A stretch of DNA of 64,000 bases from Ruania albidiflava DSM 18029 (lineage in GTDB: Bacteria > Actinomycetota > Actinomycetes > Actinomycetales > Beutenbergiaceae): the NCBI RefSeq assembly GCF_000421225.1, contig NZ_ATWL01000003.1:328951-392950 (forward strand), read 5' to 3'. Shown piece after piece: positions 34,603 to 44,317 of this stretch (its first letter is position 1; the number at the start of each line of letters is the position of its first letter). The notes below the pieces were generated by a model, which ran no database searches, was not told where the DNA came from, and saw nothing but the letters and a program-made list of their open reading frames with translations. The position numbers were made by a program, and so were the translations under genes.

Positions 34603-34622
34603 CCGCTGCTGCCGTGCAGCGG
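34603..34622 (+). other. Small hairpin before the first LuxR-type gene
   Basis: CCGCTGC and GCAGCGG pair around a 6-nt loop, 24 nt before the start codon of the regulator. It may act in the mRNA leader or be chance. Confidence 0.3.
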
Positions 34623-34645
34623 GCGTCACAACCCTGGGGCTGACG

Positions 34646-37102
34646 ATGAAGAGCATGCTTCGGTCGCTCTCCGGACTGCCGCGGATTCCCCAGGAGAGTG
34701 GGATCGCTGACCACCTCGTGCAGGCCCTCGCCCGGCTGCACCCGCTGAGCATCCTGCGGGGCCCGCGCGGCTACGGCAAGACCTCCGCCGTGGTGACCTG
34801 GCTGCGGCAGGCCGAAGGGCTACCAGAGACCGTCTACACCACGCTGACCACCGGGGCCAACGAGCAGGAGGGATTCTGGACCCAGCTGCGCGACGCGCTG
34901 GTGCCGGTCGATGACCAGCTGGCGGCTGCGCCGTCGGCGGCGAGCGAACCGGAACGAGTGGTGACGACCTGGCTGGCCCAGCGGCGTGAACCGTTGCTGG
35001 TGATCATCGACGACTTCCACGAGGCCGGCCTGCGGCACGGCGCGGCCAGCATCGACGACACCCTCGTGGACCTGATCCGGCAGAACGACCAGCTCTACCT
35101 GGTCGCGGCCGGGCGCACCCTGCGTGCGCTGGAGACAGTCGGCTCCCTGTCGGTAGAGACGTTGGTGATCGGTCCGGACGAGCTGCGCATGACCGGGGAG
35201 ATGGTGCATGCGCTCGCCACCCGGATGGGCGTGACGATGACCCGGGACCGCGCCGAGCGCATCGTGGTGGAGCTCGGCGGCTGGCCGTCGGCGATCCGGG
35301 CCGGGATGCAGCGTGCCGCCGCCAGCGGTGGCCACAGCAGCGGAGAGGTCACCCTCGCCGACAACTACATCGCGGCGATGGTGCGGGACCTGCGGTTCGA
35401 GAACGTCCGCGCGTTCCTGCTGCGCACCGCCATCCCGGAGCAGTTCGACATCGAGACCGCACGGGCGATCGCCCCCGAGGGGAACACGGTGCGGATGCTG
35501 CGCAACATCCGCGCGGCCGGGCTGCTCAGCGAGCGCCGCACCATCGAGGGGCAGTCCTACTCCTACCCGCCGGCGATCCGCAACGCACTGATCCGGGTGA
35601 TGCGCGAGACCCGCCCGGAGGTGGAGCTGGAGGTGCACCAAGAGCTGATGCGCCTGGCCACCAGCCGGCACGACCCGGCCCAGGCGCTGGTGCACGCGGT
35701 GCACGCGGGGCAGTGGACGGTGGCCCTGGACGTGATCGAGAACGAGTGGGGCACGCTGCTGACCAGCTCGCCACGGGCGCTGGTGCAGGCGGCACAGATG
35801 TTCCCGGCACCGATGATCGCCGAGGACGTGCGGCTGCGGGTGGCCACCCGGTACCTGTCCGAGGTGGCCAGCCCGGTGACCAAACCCGGCTGGGCCGGGG
35901 TGGAGTCAGCCAGCTTCAACGCCGAGATCGCCGCACACCGCACCGAACGGGTGGGTGCTGGTGATGACGAGCTGCTGCTGCTCATGCAGTGGGGTGCCGC
36001 CTGCCTGCTGATGGGGGACCTGGACACGGCGATGTACGCCTTCTCCCAGGCCCGTGCCTGGGCGATGATGACCGACGGCGAGACCGAGACCTACCTCGGG
36101 TCCGCTGGTCTGGCGCTGGTGCACGCGCTGCAGGGGGAGCCGGACCAGGCGCTGCGCTGGCTGGACGAGCCGGCAGTGGTCGAGTGGCTCGCCCGCGTGC
36201 AGCAGGAGGGCACGGTGGACGCGATCGCCATGCTCGCACTGTCTGCCCGGGCGCTGGCCCTGGTGGACGCCGCCCGACCGGAGGCGGCCGCCGCGATCGA
36301 GGCGCTCGTCGAGTCCCGGCACCGGGACGAGCTGTGGGCGCTGTCGGTGTTCGTGCGGTCCCTGCACGTGATGCACACCGGCAGCACCGAGGAGGTGATC
36401 CGGCAGGCGAACGTGGTCCGCTCCGCGCTGCGGTACATCCGGCGCGGCTCGCTGATGGAGGCGTTGCTGACCACCACGCTGGTGGAGGTGCTGATCACCG
36501 GCGGCATGGTCACCGTCGCGCGAGAGGTGACCGACACGATGGAGCGGCGCGGCTTCACCTGGAACGCCATCGCCCGGCTGCACCTGGCCGAGGAGCGCTA
36601 CCAGGAGGCGATCGAGGCGGCGCGCACGGCCCTGCGCAGCAGTGCCGTCTCGGGCCGGTACGTGCTGGAAGCGCATGCAGTGATCGCCGGCGCACAGCTG
36701 CGGTCCGGGCACTTCGCTGCCGCCAAGGAAGCGTTCCGATCGGTGGTCAACCGGGCGCGCCAGACCGGGCAGCGCCGCGGACTGGCACTGATGCAGCAGT
36801 ACGCGTTCACCGCGCTCGCCGGTGGCGACGAGACGATCCTGGCCCTGTGGCCGGACTGCGCCGCGCCTGCCGCGACCGACGGCCAGATCGACGACGACCT
36901 GCCCTTGGTCACCCTGACCGTGCGGGAGGCGCAGGTGCTGCACGCACTGGAGGAGCATGCCGGCCCGGTGGGGATCGCGCACGCGCTCGGGCTGTCGGTG
37001 AACACCGTGAAGACCCACATGCGGTCCGTGTACCGCAAGCTGGACGTCTCGAACCGCAACGAAGCACTGGCGAAAGTCCGTCGTATCATGATCCACACCT
37101 GA
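34646..37102 (+). CDS. MalT-like LuxR-family ATPase regulator (first paralogue)
   Basis: This 818-residue protein has the architecture of LAL/MalT-type signal-transduction ATPases. At the N-terminus is a Walker A (GPRGYGKTSAV, ~39-48) and a Walker B (LLVIIDDFHE, ~117-126). A long helical, TPR-like middle (~330-730) with many AL/EA-rich repeats follows. A C-terminal LuxR helix-turn-helix ends it (LTVREAQVLHALEEHAGPVG, then ALGLSVNTVKTHMRSVYRKL). The family binds an inducer and ATP, oligomerises and activates transcription. It lies in the same direction as map, 195 bp after it, and 56 bp before a paralogue. The target genes and ligand are unknown. Confidence 0.88.
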   Translation: MKSMLRSLSGLPRIPQESGIADHLVQALARLHPLSILRGPRGYGKTSAVVTWLRQAEGLPETVYTTLTTGANEQEGFWTQLRDALVPVDDQLAAAPSAASEPERVVTTWLAQRREPLLVIIDDFHEAGLRHGAASIDDTLVDLIRQNDQLYLVAAGRTLRALETVGSLSVETLVIGPDELRMTGEMVHALATRMGVTMTRDRAERIVVELGGWPSAIRAGMQRAAASGGHSSGEVTLADNYIAAMVRDLRFENVRAFLLRTAIPEQFDIETARAIAPEGNTVRMLRNIRAAGLLSERRTIEGQSYSYPPAIRNALIRVMRETRPEVELEVHQELMRLATSRHDPAQALVHAVHAGQWTVALDVIENEWGTLLTSSPRALVQAAQMFPAPMIAEDVRLRVATRYLSEVASPVTKPGWAGVESASFNAEIAAHRTERVGAGDDELLLLMQWGAACLLMGDLDTAMYAFSQARAWAMMTDGETETYLGSAGLALVHALQGEPDQALRWLDEPAVVEWLARVQQEGTVDAIAMLALSARALALVDAARPEAAAAIEALVESRHRDELWALSVFVRSLHVMHTGSTEEVIRQANVVRSALRYIRRGSLMEALLTTTLVEVLITGGMVTVAREVTDTMERRGFTWNAIARLHLAEERYQEAIEAARTALRSSAVSGRYVLEAHAVIAGAQLRSGHFAAAKEAFRSVVNRARQTGQRRGLALMQQYAFTALAGGDETILALWPDCAAPAATDGQIDDDLPLVTLTVREAQVLHALEEHAGPVGIAHALGLSVNTVKTHMRSVYRKLDVSNRNEALAKVRRIMIHT

Positions 37103-37158
37103 CCAGCAGCGGGGTTCGGGCCTGCTGGACCCGGTGGTGCGGCCGAGGAGGTGGTCGG

Positions 37159-39513
37159 ATGCAGCGGTCCAGGGGAGACGGCCTGGGACTGCCGAGGATC
37201 CCGCACGCCTTCGTGCCGGCCGCCAGCCCGGCGGCACGCTTCGCGTCGCTGCCGCCGGTCACCGTGTTCCGTGCACCGCGCGGGTGGGGCAAGACCGCTA
37301 CGGCAGCGGCGTGGTTGCGGTCCTTGGGAGCGGAGTACGAGTTCGCCTGGGTCGGGGTGCGTGAGGAGATGACCGTCGCCGACTTCTGGGCCGTGGTGTG
37401 CGAGCGGCTGACCGACCTCGGCCTCCAGCTGGACCTGAAGGACCACACCCGCGCCGACCAGGTGCTCGCCGAGCGCGGCAGCCAGCTCGTGCTGGTGGTG
37501 GACAACCTGCACCTGCTGGCCGACACGTCCCTGGACGAGGAGCTGGTGGCGGCGGCGGTGAACATCGGCCGGCTGCACGTGCTGGCACTGACCCGCCTGG
37601 AGCGACCGATCGAGATGCTGGCCCCGGTGGAGGCCGACGGCCTGGTGTTCCGCGTCCCGCACCTGCGGCTCGTGCCCGAGGAGGTGCGCCAGGTCGGTGA
37701 GGAGCTCGGCGTCGAGCTGACCGCGGCGGAGGCGGGGCGCCTCACTGCGACGGTCGGTGGCTGGCCGGCGCTGGTGCGTGCCACGTTCGCCGGTCCCTCC
37801 GGACCGAGCGAGAGCGCGGAGGTGATCGCCAGCTACTTGCAGGTGGTGCTGCGGGACCCGCTGCTGCGGCCGGTGGTCGGCCGGGCGATGCCGCTGGCGG
37901 TGGCCGAGGACCTGGACGAGGAGGTTGTCCGGCTGCTGAATCCCGGCACCGGTCTGGCGGAGACGCTGCGTCCGCTGGTGGAGGCCGGGCTCACCGGTGC
38001 GGACGGGCAGCTGTCCCCGGCGGTGCGGGATGCGCTCGGGCAGCTGTACACCGAGCTGGACCCGCAGGGGGCGCAGCAGACCCACGCCCGCCTGGCTCGC
38101 TGGTACGAGCAGAAGGAGGACACCCCGCGGGCGCTGGCGCACGCCCTCGGGGCGGGGGACCACGAGCGCGCCCGGCGGCTCCTGCTCCAGGACTGGCTCC
38201 GCCTCGGGGACCACCCGGCGTTGGTGGAGCGAGCGGTGGCGTCACTGGGCTCGCCGAGCCTGGACGAAGACCCGCGCTCCTACGTGCTGAGCCGGTACAC
38301 CGGAGCGGTCGTGGGCACGCCGCACCGGGTCGCGAACGCTCCGACGTCGGAGGTGGCGGCAGCGCTGCCGAGCACGTTGGTGGAGTGGGGACTGGCCCGT
38401 CTCGGCGTCGGTGACCTCCCTGGGGGCGAGGACGCACTGCGTGATGCGCTCAGCCGCGCCGAGGCCCTCGGCCAGCAGGAGAGCACCCAGTGGGCGCTCG
38501 CCGCGCTCACGTTCTGCCGCGCCCTGGCCGGTGCCGTCACCGAGGCCCAGGAGTGGCTGCAGGCATGCCGCACCGACGATCCGCAGACCGCCCAGCTGGT
38601 GCGGGTCGCCCAGCAGTTCATCGCTCTGGACACGCTCTCGCTGAACGACGACGATCTGTTCCCGCAGCTGTCGGTCCTCACCGGGACGGTCAGCGACCGC
38701 CCGCCCACCCACAGTGTGCTGCCCAGCCGGCTCGACCTGTTGGAGACCGCGATCACCGCCGCCCGCGGCCTGCACCTGGGCGGGTCGGCGATGGAGTACA
38801 GCCGGATGCTGGAGATCCAGCTGCGCGCTCTGGTGGCACCGGAGCACACGCTGGCCCGGATGACCGTGGTGAAGACGATCGCGACGATGCTGCTCGCCGA
38901 ACGCCGTCTGCAGCGGTGCAAGGAGCTGCTCGCCGAGGAACCGGGCGTGAACCCGGTGGAGCGGTGGCTGCGGACCCGGCTGAGCTTCTACGTCGGTGAC
39001 CTGGAGGCGGTGCTGGCGATCAGCAACCCCGCAACGGTGGACCGGGCGGTGATCCCACCGCGGATCCTGGTGGAGATGCTGCTGGTGCGCGCCTGCGCCC
39101 TGAAGCACCTGGACCGGTGGGAGGAGGCCGCCGACGCGCTGCACGAGGCGGTGGTGCTGGCCAAGACGCACGGGTTGTTGCGCCCGTTCCTGCTGGTGCC
39201 GCGGGAGGACGTGGCGGCCATCGGTGAGCTGGTGCCCCGGTTCGAGGAGTTCTTCACCGAGGCGCTGGCCGGGCAGGAGAGCCTGTTCGGGGCGCCGGCG
39301 GCAGCGGTCGAGCTCAGCCGCGGCGAGCTGCGGGTGCTGGAGGCGCTCGCCGACGGGCAGCCGGTGGTGGCGGTCGCCAGTCGCCTGTTCGTCTCCGCCA
39401 ACACTGTCAAGACCCAGCTGCGCGCGATCTACCGCAAGCTCGGGGTGCACGACCGGCGCCAGGCCGTGGAGCGTGCGCGAGAGCTGCGACTGCTCCCCGA
39501 GCCTCGGGTGTGA
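37159..39513 (+). CDS. MalT-like LuxR-family ATPase regulator (second paralogue)
   Basis: This is a 784-residue relative of the preceding gene. Walker A is at ~39-48 (APRGWGKTATA) and Walker B at ~109-118 (LVLVVDNLHL, with Asn after the Asp where the first paralogue has Asp-Asp). A helical repeat region follows, then a C-terminal LuxR domain (LSRGELRVLEALADGQPVVA, then LFVSANTVKTQLRAIYRKLG). The frame runs open far upstream into the first gene, but the ATG at 37159 follows AGGAGG by 6 nt and restores the paralogue's N-terminus. Both begin with a similar G-L-P-R-I-P block, which supports duplication. Confidence 0.88.
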   Translation: MQRSRGDGLGLPRIPHAFVPAASPAARFASLPPVTVFRAPRGWGKTATAAAWLRSLGAEYEFAWVGVREEMTVADFWAVVCERLTDLGLQLDLKDHTRADQVLAERGSQLVLVVDNLHLLADTSLDEELVAAAVNIGRLHVLALTRLERPIEMLAPVEADGLVFRVPHLRLVPEEVRQVGEELGVELTAAEAGRLTATVGGWPALVRATFAGPSGPSESAEVIASYLQVVLRDPLLRPVVGRAMPLAVAEDLDEEVVRLLNPGTGLAETLRPLVEAGLTGADGQLSPAVRDALGQLYTELDPQGAQQTHARLARWYEQKEDTPRALAHALGAGDHERARRLLLQDWLRLGDHPALVERAVASLGSPSLDEDPRSYVLSRYTGAVVGTPHRVANAPTSEVAAALPSTLVEWGLARLGVGDLPGGEDALRDALSRAEALGQQESTQWALAALTFCRALAGAVTEAQEWLQACRTDDPQTAQLVRVAQQFIALDTLSLNDDDLFPQLSVLTGTVSDRPPTHSVLPSRLDLLETAITAARGLHLGGSAMEYSRMLEIQLRALVAPEHTLARMTVVKTIATMLLAERRLQRCKELLAEEPGVNPVERWLRTRLSFYVGDLEAVLAISNPATVDRAVIPPRILVEMLLVRACALKHLDRWEEAADALHEAVVLAKTHGLLRPFLLVPREDVAAIGELVPRFEEFFTEALAGQESLFGAPAAAVELSRGELRVLEALADGQPVVAVASRLFVSANTVKTQLRAIYRKLGVHDRRQAVERARELRLLPEPRV

Positions 39514-39546
39514 GCCATACCGCACCGTCGACGGCGGTGCTCGGGT

Positions 39547-39575
39547 TTCGAGATGTGGCCTGCGTGGCGTAGAGT
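39547..39575 (+). promoter_or_regulatory. Sigma-A-type promoter for infA-rplQ
   Basis: TTCGAG (39547-39552) and TAGAGT (39570-39575) are spaced by 17 bp. The predicted leader to infA is about 120 nt. A promoter is expected here because the LuxR pair interrupts the usual map-infA continuity. Confidence 0.58.
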
Positions 39576-39704
39576 AGGCCGCTGGGCGTGTCGTGTGCTC
39601 ACCTCTCTCGTTCCTCGTTCCGCACTTGCAGCGGGCTTGTCGTGCGGGTGAGGTGTGGGCGCACGCGCACCGATGTCAGAAGAGAACTGCAGTTAGCGGA
39701 GGAC

Positions 39705-39926
39705 ATGGCTAAGAAGGACGGGGTCATCGAGATCGAGGGCCACGTGGTCGAGGCGCTGCCGAACGCGATGTTCCGCGTCGAGCTCAGCAACGGTCACAAG
39801 GTGCTCGCGCACATCTCCGGCAAGATGCGTCAGCACTACATCCGGATCCTTCCTGAGGACCGGGTGGTGGTGGAGCTGAGCCCCTACGACCTCACTCGCG
39901 GCCGCATCGTCTACCGCTACAAGTAG
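39705..39926 (+). CDS. infA: Translation initiation factor IF-1
   Basis: IF-1 occupies the A site during initiation. The 73-residue OB-fold is complete ([20 protein letters not shown], then [20 protein letters not shown]). The frame opens earlier, but the ATG at 39705 with GCGGAGGA is clearly the start. It leads the alpha-type group infA-rpmJ-rpsM-rpsK-rpoA-rplQ. Confidence 0.99.
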   Translation: MAKKDGVIEIEGHVVEALPNAMFRVELSNGHKVLAHISGKMRQHYIRILPEDRVVVELSPYDLTRGRIVYRYK

Positions 39927-40002
39927 TTCATCTTTCGCAATCACGTCCACGCGACCCGGCACCACTGCGCGGGAACGTGGCCGCGCGGGCAAAGGGAAAT
40001 CC

Positions 40003-40116
40003 ATGAAGGTCAAGCCGAGCGTCAAGAAGATCTGTCCGAAGTGCAAGGTGATCCGTCGTCACGGCACCGTGCGCGTCATCTGCCAGAACCTGCGCCACAA
40101 GCAGCGTCAGGGCTGA
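40003..40116 (+). CDS. rpmJ: 50S ribosomal protein L36
   Basis: L36 (bL36) is a 37-residue zinc protein: [19 protein letters not shown], ending [13 protein letters not shown]. The Cys-x2-Cys pair, a third Cys and a His supply the zinc site, so this is the zinc-dependent form. AAAGGGA precedes the ATG. Confidence 0.98.
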   Translation: MKVKPSVKKICPKCKVIRRHGTVRVICQNLRHKQRQG

Positions 40117-40156
40117 GCACCGCCCCCGCGTCGTCCTGACGCACCAGCGCACCACC

Positions 40157-40196
40157 ACCCGCCACCCGGCGGGTCACCCCCGGTCGGAGGCCGGGG
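40157..40196 (+). other. Two consecutive hairpins before rpsM
   Basis: ACCCGCC/GGCGGGT (40157-40174) and CCCCGG/CCGGGG (40177-40196) can both form between rpmJ and rpsM. They may be a leader or processing site, and no T-run follows. Confidence 0.45.
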
Positions 40197-40257
40197 CCCG
40201 CTAGATGAGCGGGACGGTGGTGCGGAAGACCTCCGCGACTCACAGGAGTGAGAACGA

Positions 40258-40635
40258 ATGGCACGACTCGTTGGTGTCGACCTCCCCCGCGACAAGCGGC
40301 TCGAGGTGGCACTCACCTACATCTTCGGGGTGGGGCGTACCCGCGCCGCCGAGACCCTGGCCGCCACCGGTCTGAGCCCAGACACGCGAGTGAAGGACCT
40401 GACCGACGCCGAGGTGGTGCAGCTGCGCGACTACCTGGAGGGCAGCTACAAGCTCGAGGGCGACCTGCGCCGCGAGATCGCCGCCGACATCCGCCGCAAG
40501 GTCGAGATCGGCTGCTACCAGGGCCTGCGTCACCGCCGTCACCTGCCCGTGCACGGCCAGCGCACCAAGACCAATGCGCGCACCCGCAAGGGGCCCAAGC
40601 GCACCGTTGCCGGCAAGAAGAAGGCCGGTCGCTAA
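40258..40635 (+). CDS. rpsM: 30S ribosomal protein S13
   Basis: S13 (uS13) forms head-to-body and A/P-tRNA contacts. The 125 residues are standard ([20 protein letters not shown], then [20 protein letters not shown]) with a basic tail ([14 protein letters not shown]). It is followed by rpsK. Confidence 0.99.
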   Translation: MARLVGVDLPRDKRLEVALTYIFGVGRTRAAETLAATGLSPDTRVKDLTDAEVVQLRDYLEGSYKLEGDLRREIAADIRRKVEIGCYQGLRHRRHLPVHGQRTKTNARTRKGPKRTVAGKKKAGR

Positions 40636-40693
40636 GTAGTCCGCCGGCGCAAGAGCGCGCGGACCGACGACCTCACCGAAGAAGAGAGAACCT

Positions 40694-41101
40694 ATGCCTC
40701 CCAAGACTCGCCAGGCTCCTGGCGCCCGCAAGCCCCGCCGCAAGGAGAAGAAGAACGTCTCCGCGGGCAACGCCTTCATCAAGTCCACGTTCAACAACAC
40801 GATCGTCTCCATCACCGACCCCTCCGGTGCGGTGATCTCCTGGGCCTCCTCCGGCCAGGTCGGCTTCAAGGGGTCGCGCAAGTCCACCCCGTTCGCCGCC
40901 CAGCTCGCCGCCGAGGCTGCTGCGCGCAAGGCCCAGGAGCACGGTATGAAGAAGGTCGACGTGTTCGTCAAGGGCCCCGGCTCCGGCCGGGAGACTGCGA
41001 TCCGCTCGCTGCAGGCCACCGGCCTGGAGGTGGGCTCGATCCAGGACGTGACCCCGCAGGCGCACAACGGCTGCCGCCCGCCCAAGCGTCGCCGCGTCTG
41101 A
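40694..41101 (+). CDS. rpsK: 30S ribosomal protein S11
   Basis: S11 (uS11) lies on the platform near the E site. The 135 residues show [20 protein letters not shown] and the C-terminal [18 protein letters not shown]. In many actinobacteria rpsD follows it; here rpoA follows directly after 94 bp. Confidence 0.99.
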   Translation: MPPKTRQAPGARKPRRKEKKNVSAGNAFIKSTFNNTIVSITDPSGAVISWASSGQVGFKGSRKSTPFAAQLAAEAAARKAQEHGMKKVDVFVKGPGSGRETAIRSLQATGLEVGSIQDVTPQAHNGCRPPKRRRV

Positions 41102-41195
41102 GGCTCCCACACCTGCAGGACCCCCTCGTCCGGACCGATGGGCGAGGGGCAACCCGCGGCGTCATATAGCGGACGCCGGCTGAAAGGATATCCCC

Positions 41196-42200
41196 GTGCT
41201 CATTGCACAGCGCCCCACCCTGACCGAGGACGTCGTCGACGAGTACCGCTCCCGGTTCGTCATCGAGCCGCTCGAGCCTGGTTTCGGCTACACCCTGGGC
41301 AACTCGCTGCGTCGCACCCTGCTCTCCTCCATCCCGGGGGCAGCGGTCACCAGCATCCGCATCGACGGTGTGCTGCACGAGTTCTCCACGATCACCGGTG
41401 TGAAGGAAGACGTCACCGAGATCATCCTGAACCTGAAGAACATCGTGGTCTCCTCGGAGAACGACGAGCCTGTCGTGATGTACCTGCGCAAGCAGGGCCC
41501 GGGCACCGTCACCGCTGCGGACATCACCCCGCCGGCCGGTGTGGAGATCCACAACCCGGACCTGCACATCGCCACCATCAACGACAAGGGCAAGCTCGAG
41601 ATCGAGCTGACCGTCGAGCGTGGCCGCGGCTACGTCTCCGCCGCGCAGAACAAGTCCGGTGACGCCGAGATCGGCCGCATCCCGGTCGACTCGATCTACT
41701 CCCCGGTGCTGAAGGTCACCTACAAGGTCGAGGCCACCCGTGTGGAGCAGCGCACCGACTTCGACAAGCTGATCGTGGACGTGGAGACCAAGCGCTCCAT
41801 GGAGCCGCGGGACGCGCTCGCCTCGGCCGGGAAGACCCTGGTGGAGCTCTTCGGTCTGGCCCGGGAGCTGAACGTGGAGGCCGAGGGTATCGAGATCGGC
41901 CCCTCGCCCACGGACGCCGCGCTCGCCGAGGACCTGGCGCTGCCGATCGAGCAGCTGGACCTGACGATCCGGTCCTACAACTGCCTGAAGCGTGAGGGCA
42001 TCCACACCGTGGGTGAGCTCGTCGCCCGCAGCGAGGCGGACCTGCTCGACATCCGCAACTTCGGCGCAAAGTCGATCACCGAGGTCAAGGAGAAGCTGAC
42101 CGGCCTGGGGCTGTCCCTGAAGGACAGCCCGGCGGACTTCGACCCCTCGCTGGTGGCCAGCGCCTACGACGACGGCGACGACTTCGACGCGTACAGCTGA
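41196..42200 (+). CDS. rpoA: DNA-directed RNA polymerase subunit alpha
   Basis: RpoA dimerises to start RNA polymerase assembly and its C-terminal domain binds UP elements and activators. The 334 residues have the N-terminal block [34 protein letters not shown] and [10 protein letters not shown] flexible linker follows, then the alpha-CTD ([20 protein letters not shown], then [20 protein letters not shown]). The GTG start follows GAAAGGA. Confidence 0.99.
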   Translation: MLIAQRPTLTEDVVDEYRSRFVIEPLEPGFGYTLGNSLRRTLLSSIPGAAVTSIRIDGVLHEFSTITGVKEDVTEIILNLKNIVVSSENDEPVVMYLRKQGPGTVTAADITPPAGVEIHNPDLHIATINDKGKLEIELTVERGRGYVSAAQNKSGDAEIGRIPVDSIYSPVLKVTYKVEATRVEQRTDFDKLIVDVETKRSMEPRDALASAGKTLVELFGLARELNVEAEGIEIGPSPTDAALAEDLALPIEQLDLTIRSYNCLKREGIHTVGELVARSEADLLDIRNFGAKSITEVKEKLTGLGLSLKDSPADFDPSLVASAYDDGDDFDAYS

Positions 42201-42237
42201 GCCGCCGGACCATCACACAAGGAACTGAGGAACGATC

Positions 42238-42834
42238 ATGCCAAAGCCCACGAAGGGTCCTCGTCTCGGTGGCGGGCCGGCGCACGAACGGCTGATGCTG
42301 GCCAACCTGGCCCAGTCGCTGTTCGAGCACGGTGCCATCCGCACCACCGAGGCCAAGGCCAAGCGGCTGCGCCCTGTCGCCGAGCGGCTCATCACCAAGG
42401 CCAAGCGCGGTGACCTGCACGCCCGCCGGCAGGTGCTCGCCACGCTCTCCCGCAAGGACGTGGTGCACACCCTGTTCGCCGACATCGCCCCGCAGATGGC
42501 CGAGCGTAACGGCGGCTACACCCGGATCACCAAGATCGGGCCGCGCAAGGGCGACAACGCCCCGATGGCGGTCATCGAGCTGGTGACCGAGCGGGTCAGC
42601 CCGAAGCAGGCCACTGTGCAGGAGGCTGAGGCCGCCGCCAAGCGTGCGGTCAAGGAGGACGCTGCGGCTGCCGCCGCCGAGGAGTCGGCGGAGTCTGCCG
42701 AGTCGGCGGAGAGCGCAGAGTCCGCACCCTCCCCTCAGGACGCTGAGGAGGCCACCGCGAGCGCAGCCTCGGCACCCTCGCCCGCCGAGGCAGAGGCCAC
42801 CGAGACCGAGGACTCCGAAGAGACCTCGAAGTAG
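42238..42834 (+). CDS. rplQ: 50S ribosomal protein L17
   Basis: L17 (bL17) lies near the tunnel exit. Residues 1-118 are the conserved domain ([20 protein letters not shown], then [20 protein letters not shown]). The remaining ~80 residues are an acidic Ala/Glu/Ser tail with tandem E-S-A units, beyond the usual length but similar to tails in other actinobacterial L17 proteins. A long GC-rich terminator ends the operon. Confidence 0.99.
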   Translation: MPKPTKGPRLGGGPAHERLMLANLAQSLFEHGAIRTTEAKAKRLRPVAERLITKAKRGDLHARRQVLATLSRKDVVHTLFADIAPQMAERNGGYTRITKIGPRKGDNAPMAVIELVTERVSPKQATVQEAEAAAKRAVKEDAAAAAAEESAESAESAESAESAPSPQDAEEATASAASAPSPAEAEATETEDSEETSK

Positions 42835-42890
42835 CACCTCCTCCTCGTGAGGAGCGCCGCACCTGACCAGACCGGTCCGGCGGCGGCACC

Positions 42891-42932
42891 GACGGGCCCG
42901 GCCCGGGACGACCTCCCGGGGCCGGGCCCGTC
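42891..42932 (+). terminator. Strong stem-loop terminator after rplQ
   Basis: An 18-bp stem with one bulged C runs from GACGGGCCCGGCCCGGGA to its complement around a 5-nt loop. There is no T-run. It closes the ribosomal protein region. Confidence 0.85.
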
Positions 42933-43004
42933 GTCGTCCGGGGACGGCTGCGGCCCGCTGGCAACGATGCCCACCTGCCAGGCCGCATCCGTAGACTTAG
43001 GTGC

Positions 43005-43712
43005 ATGAAGCCAGCGCCCGTCCTGCTCGTGCACGGGATCCGCAGCTCGTGCAGCATGTGGCGCACCGTGCAGGAACGGCTCGACGTGCTCGGCGTGCCG
43101 AACAAGGCGATCGACCTGCCCGGCCACGGCTCCCGCCGTGGTGAGCAGTTCACCATCGAGGCCGCCCGCCAGGCGATCGAGGACGGGATGGCGTCCCTGG
43201 ACGGGCGAGGGGTCGCCGTCGGCCTGTCCCTCGGCGGGTTCCTGTCCCTGAACTGGGCGGCACGCACCCGCCACCCACCGCTGGCGGTGCTGGCTGCCTC
43301 CTGCAGCGTGCGCCCACGGGGCCTGCCGCTCTTGGGCTACCTGGGCGCCGCGCACCTGTTTGCCCGGCTGCCGGATGAGGGCAAGGCGGTCAACGACGCC
43401 GTGGCTCGCCTGGTGCTCGGTGCTGAGGCAGCAGCCGACCTGAACGCCGACGTCGCCTTCGAGGTGATGGTCCCGGCGCTGCGCGCGATGGCCGCCGTCG
43501 ACCCGCTGGCGGACCTGGCCCAGATCGACGTGCCGGTCTGGCTCGCGAACGCCACCTGGGACCACTTCCGGGTCGAGGAGCAGACCTTCTTGCGGGCTGC
43601 CCGCTGTGGCCGGCTGGTCCGGATCCCGCATGCGGGGCACATCATCACCGCCCACCAGCCCGAGGTGTTCGCCCGGCTGGTGCAGCGCCTCGCCCTCGTG
43701 GCTGCTCGGTAG
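43005..43712 (+). CDS. Alpha/beta-fold hydrolase
   Basis: This 235-residue protein is a serine hydrolase of the alpha/beta superfamily. The oxyanion block is LLVHGIRSSCSMWR, the nucleophile elbow is GLSLGG, the acid is probably the Asp in NATWDHFRVEE, and the His is in IPHAGHI near the end. DLPGHGSR follows the first helix as in typical esterase/MhpC-like members. It is monocistronic after the rplQ terminator. The substrate cannot be inferred. Confidence 0.83.
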   Translation: MKPAPVLLVHGIRSSCSMWRTVQERLDVLGVPNKAIDLPGHGSRRGEQFTIEAARQAIEDGMASLDGRGVAVGLSLGGFLSLNWAARTRHPPLAVLAASCSVRPRGLPLLGYLGAAHLFARLPDEGKAVNDAVARLVLGAEAAADLNADVAFEVMVPALRAMAAVDPLADLAQIDVPVWLANATWDHFRVEEQTFLRAARCGRLVRIPHAGHIITAHQPEVFARLVQRLALVAAR

Positions 43713-43807
43713 GGCACAACGGGTCAGGACCGAGCCTCGGCCTGCCCCCTCGGCTGGCGGTGCGAGATTCGCTCTACGGCTGGGTCTCTGTCGTGGGAGT
43801 GTTCAGC

Positions 43808-44317
43808 ATGGACAACGAGATCGATGGTGAACCGCACTTCTACAACGTGCCCGTCGGCTGGCTCCCGCACCTGGGTCGGTTGACGGTGCTCTCCTCGCGG
43901 ATGGAGGAGGCGGTCACGGTGATGCTTGAAGCTCTCGGGCGAGAGCGCCACAGCAGCGGTCGCACCTTGTCGTTCACGAGCGAGACCAAGCTCCTCCGCA
44001 GGTTCCTCAAGTCACCGCCTGGCAGCCTGGAGCAACGCCTGCCGGGCTGGGCGGAGCGGGCAAGCAGCTGGGCCGAGGGGGCCCGAGACGAGATGAACAG
44101 TGCACGTCACCGTTATGTCCACGGTCACTACTTCCACCTCTACGTCGGCGATGGTCGCTGGGAACCGGTGCGGCACGAGCCGAGAGAATCACACCAGTCA
44201 GAGTGCGTCACGGAGGAGGTCCTCATCGCTGCCATCGAGCGACTACGCCGGTACGAGTTAGAGGGAACCCAGCTGAGTTCTGACATCAGGATTGAGTGGT
44301 GCCGAGGAGAGTTCTAG
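43808..44317 (+). CDS. Hypothetical HEPN-like protein
   Basis: I do not recognise a close family. The 169-residue product is helical in look and contains ARDEMNSARHRYVHGHY, in which RHRYVH fits the R-x4-H motif of HEPN-type ribonuclease or nucleotide-binding domains. The ATG at 43808 has GGGAG at 7 nt; a GTG at 43760 would add 16 residues with no ribosome site. It stands alone between the hydrolase and the non-coding region. HEPN proteins often serve in toxin-antitoxin or phage defence systems, but no antitoxin partner is visible beside it. Confidence 0.55.
   Translation: MDNEIDGEPHFYNVPVGWLPHLGRLTVLSSRMEEAVTVMLEALGRERHSSGRTLSFTSETKLLRRFLKSPPGSLEQRLPGWAERASSWAEGARDEMNSARHRYVHGHYFHLYVGDGRWEPVRHEPRESHQSECVTEEVLIAAIERLRRYELEGTQLSSDIRIEWCRGEF

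Noticed and set aside
35989..37158. Extended N-terminus for the second LuxR-type gene
   Set aside because: This stretch overlaps the first LuxR gene in another frame and translates as Arg/Gly-rich shadow sequence; the ATG at 37159 has AGGAGG and aligns with the paralogue.
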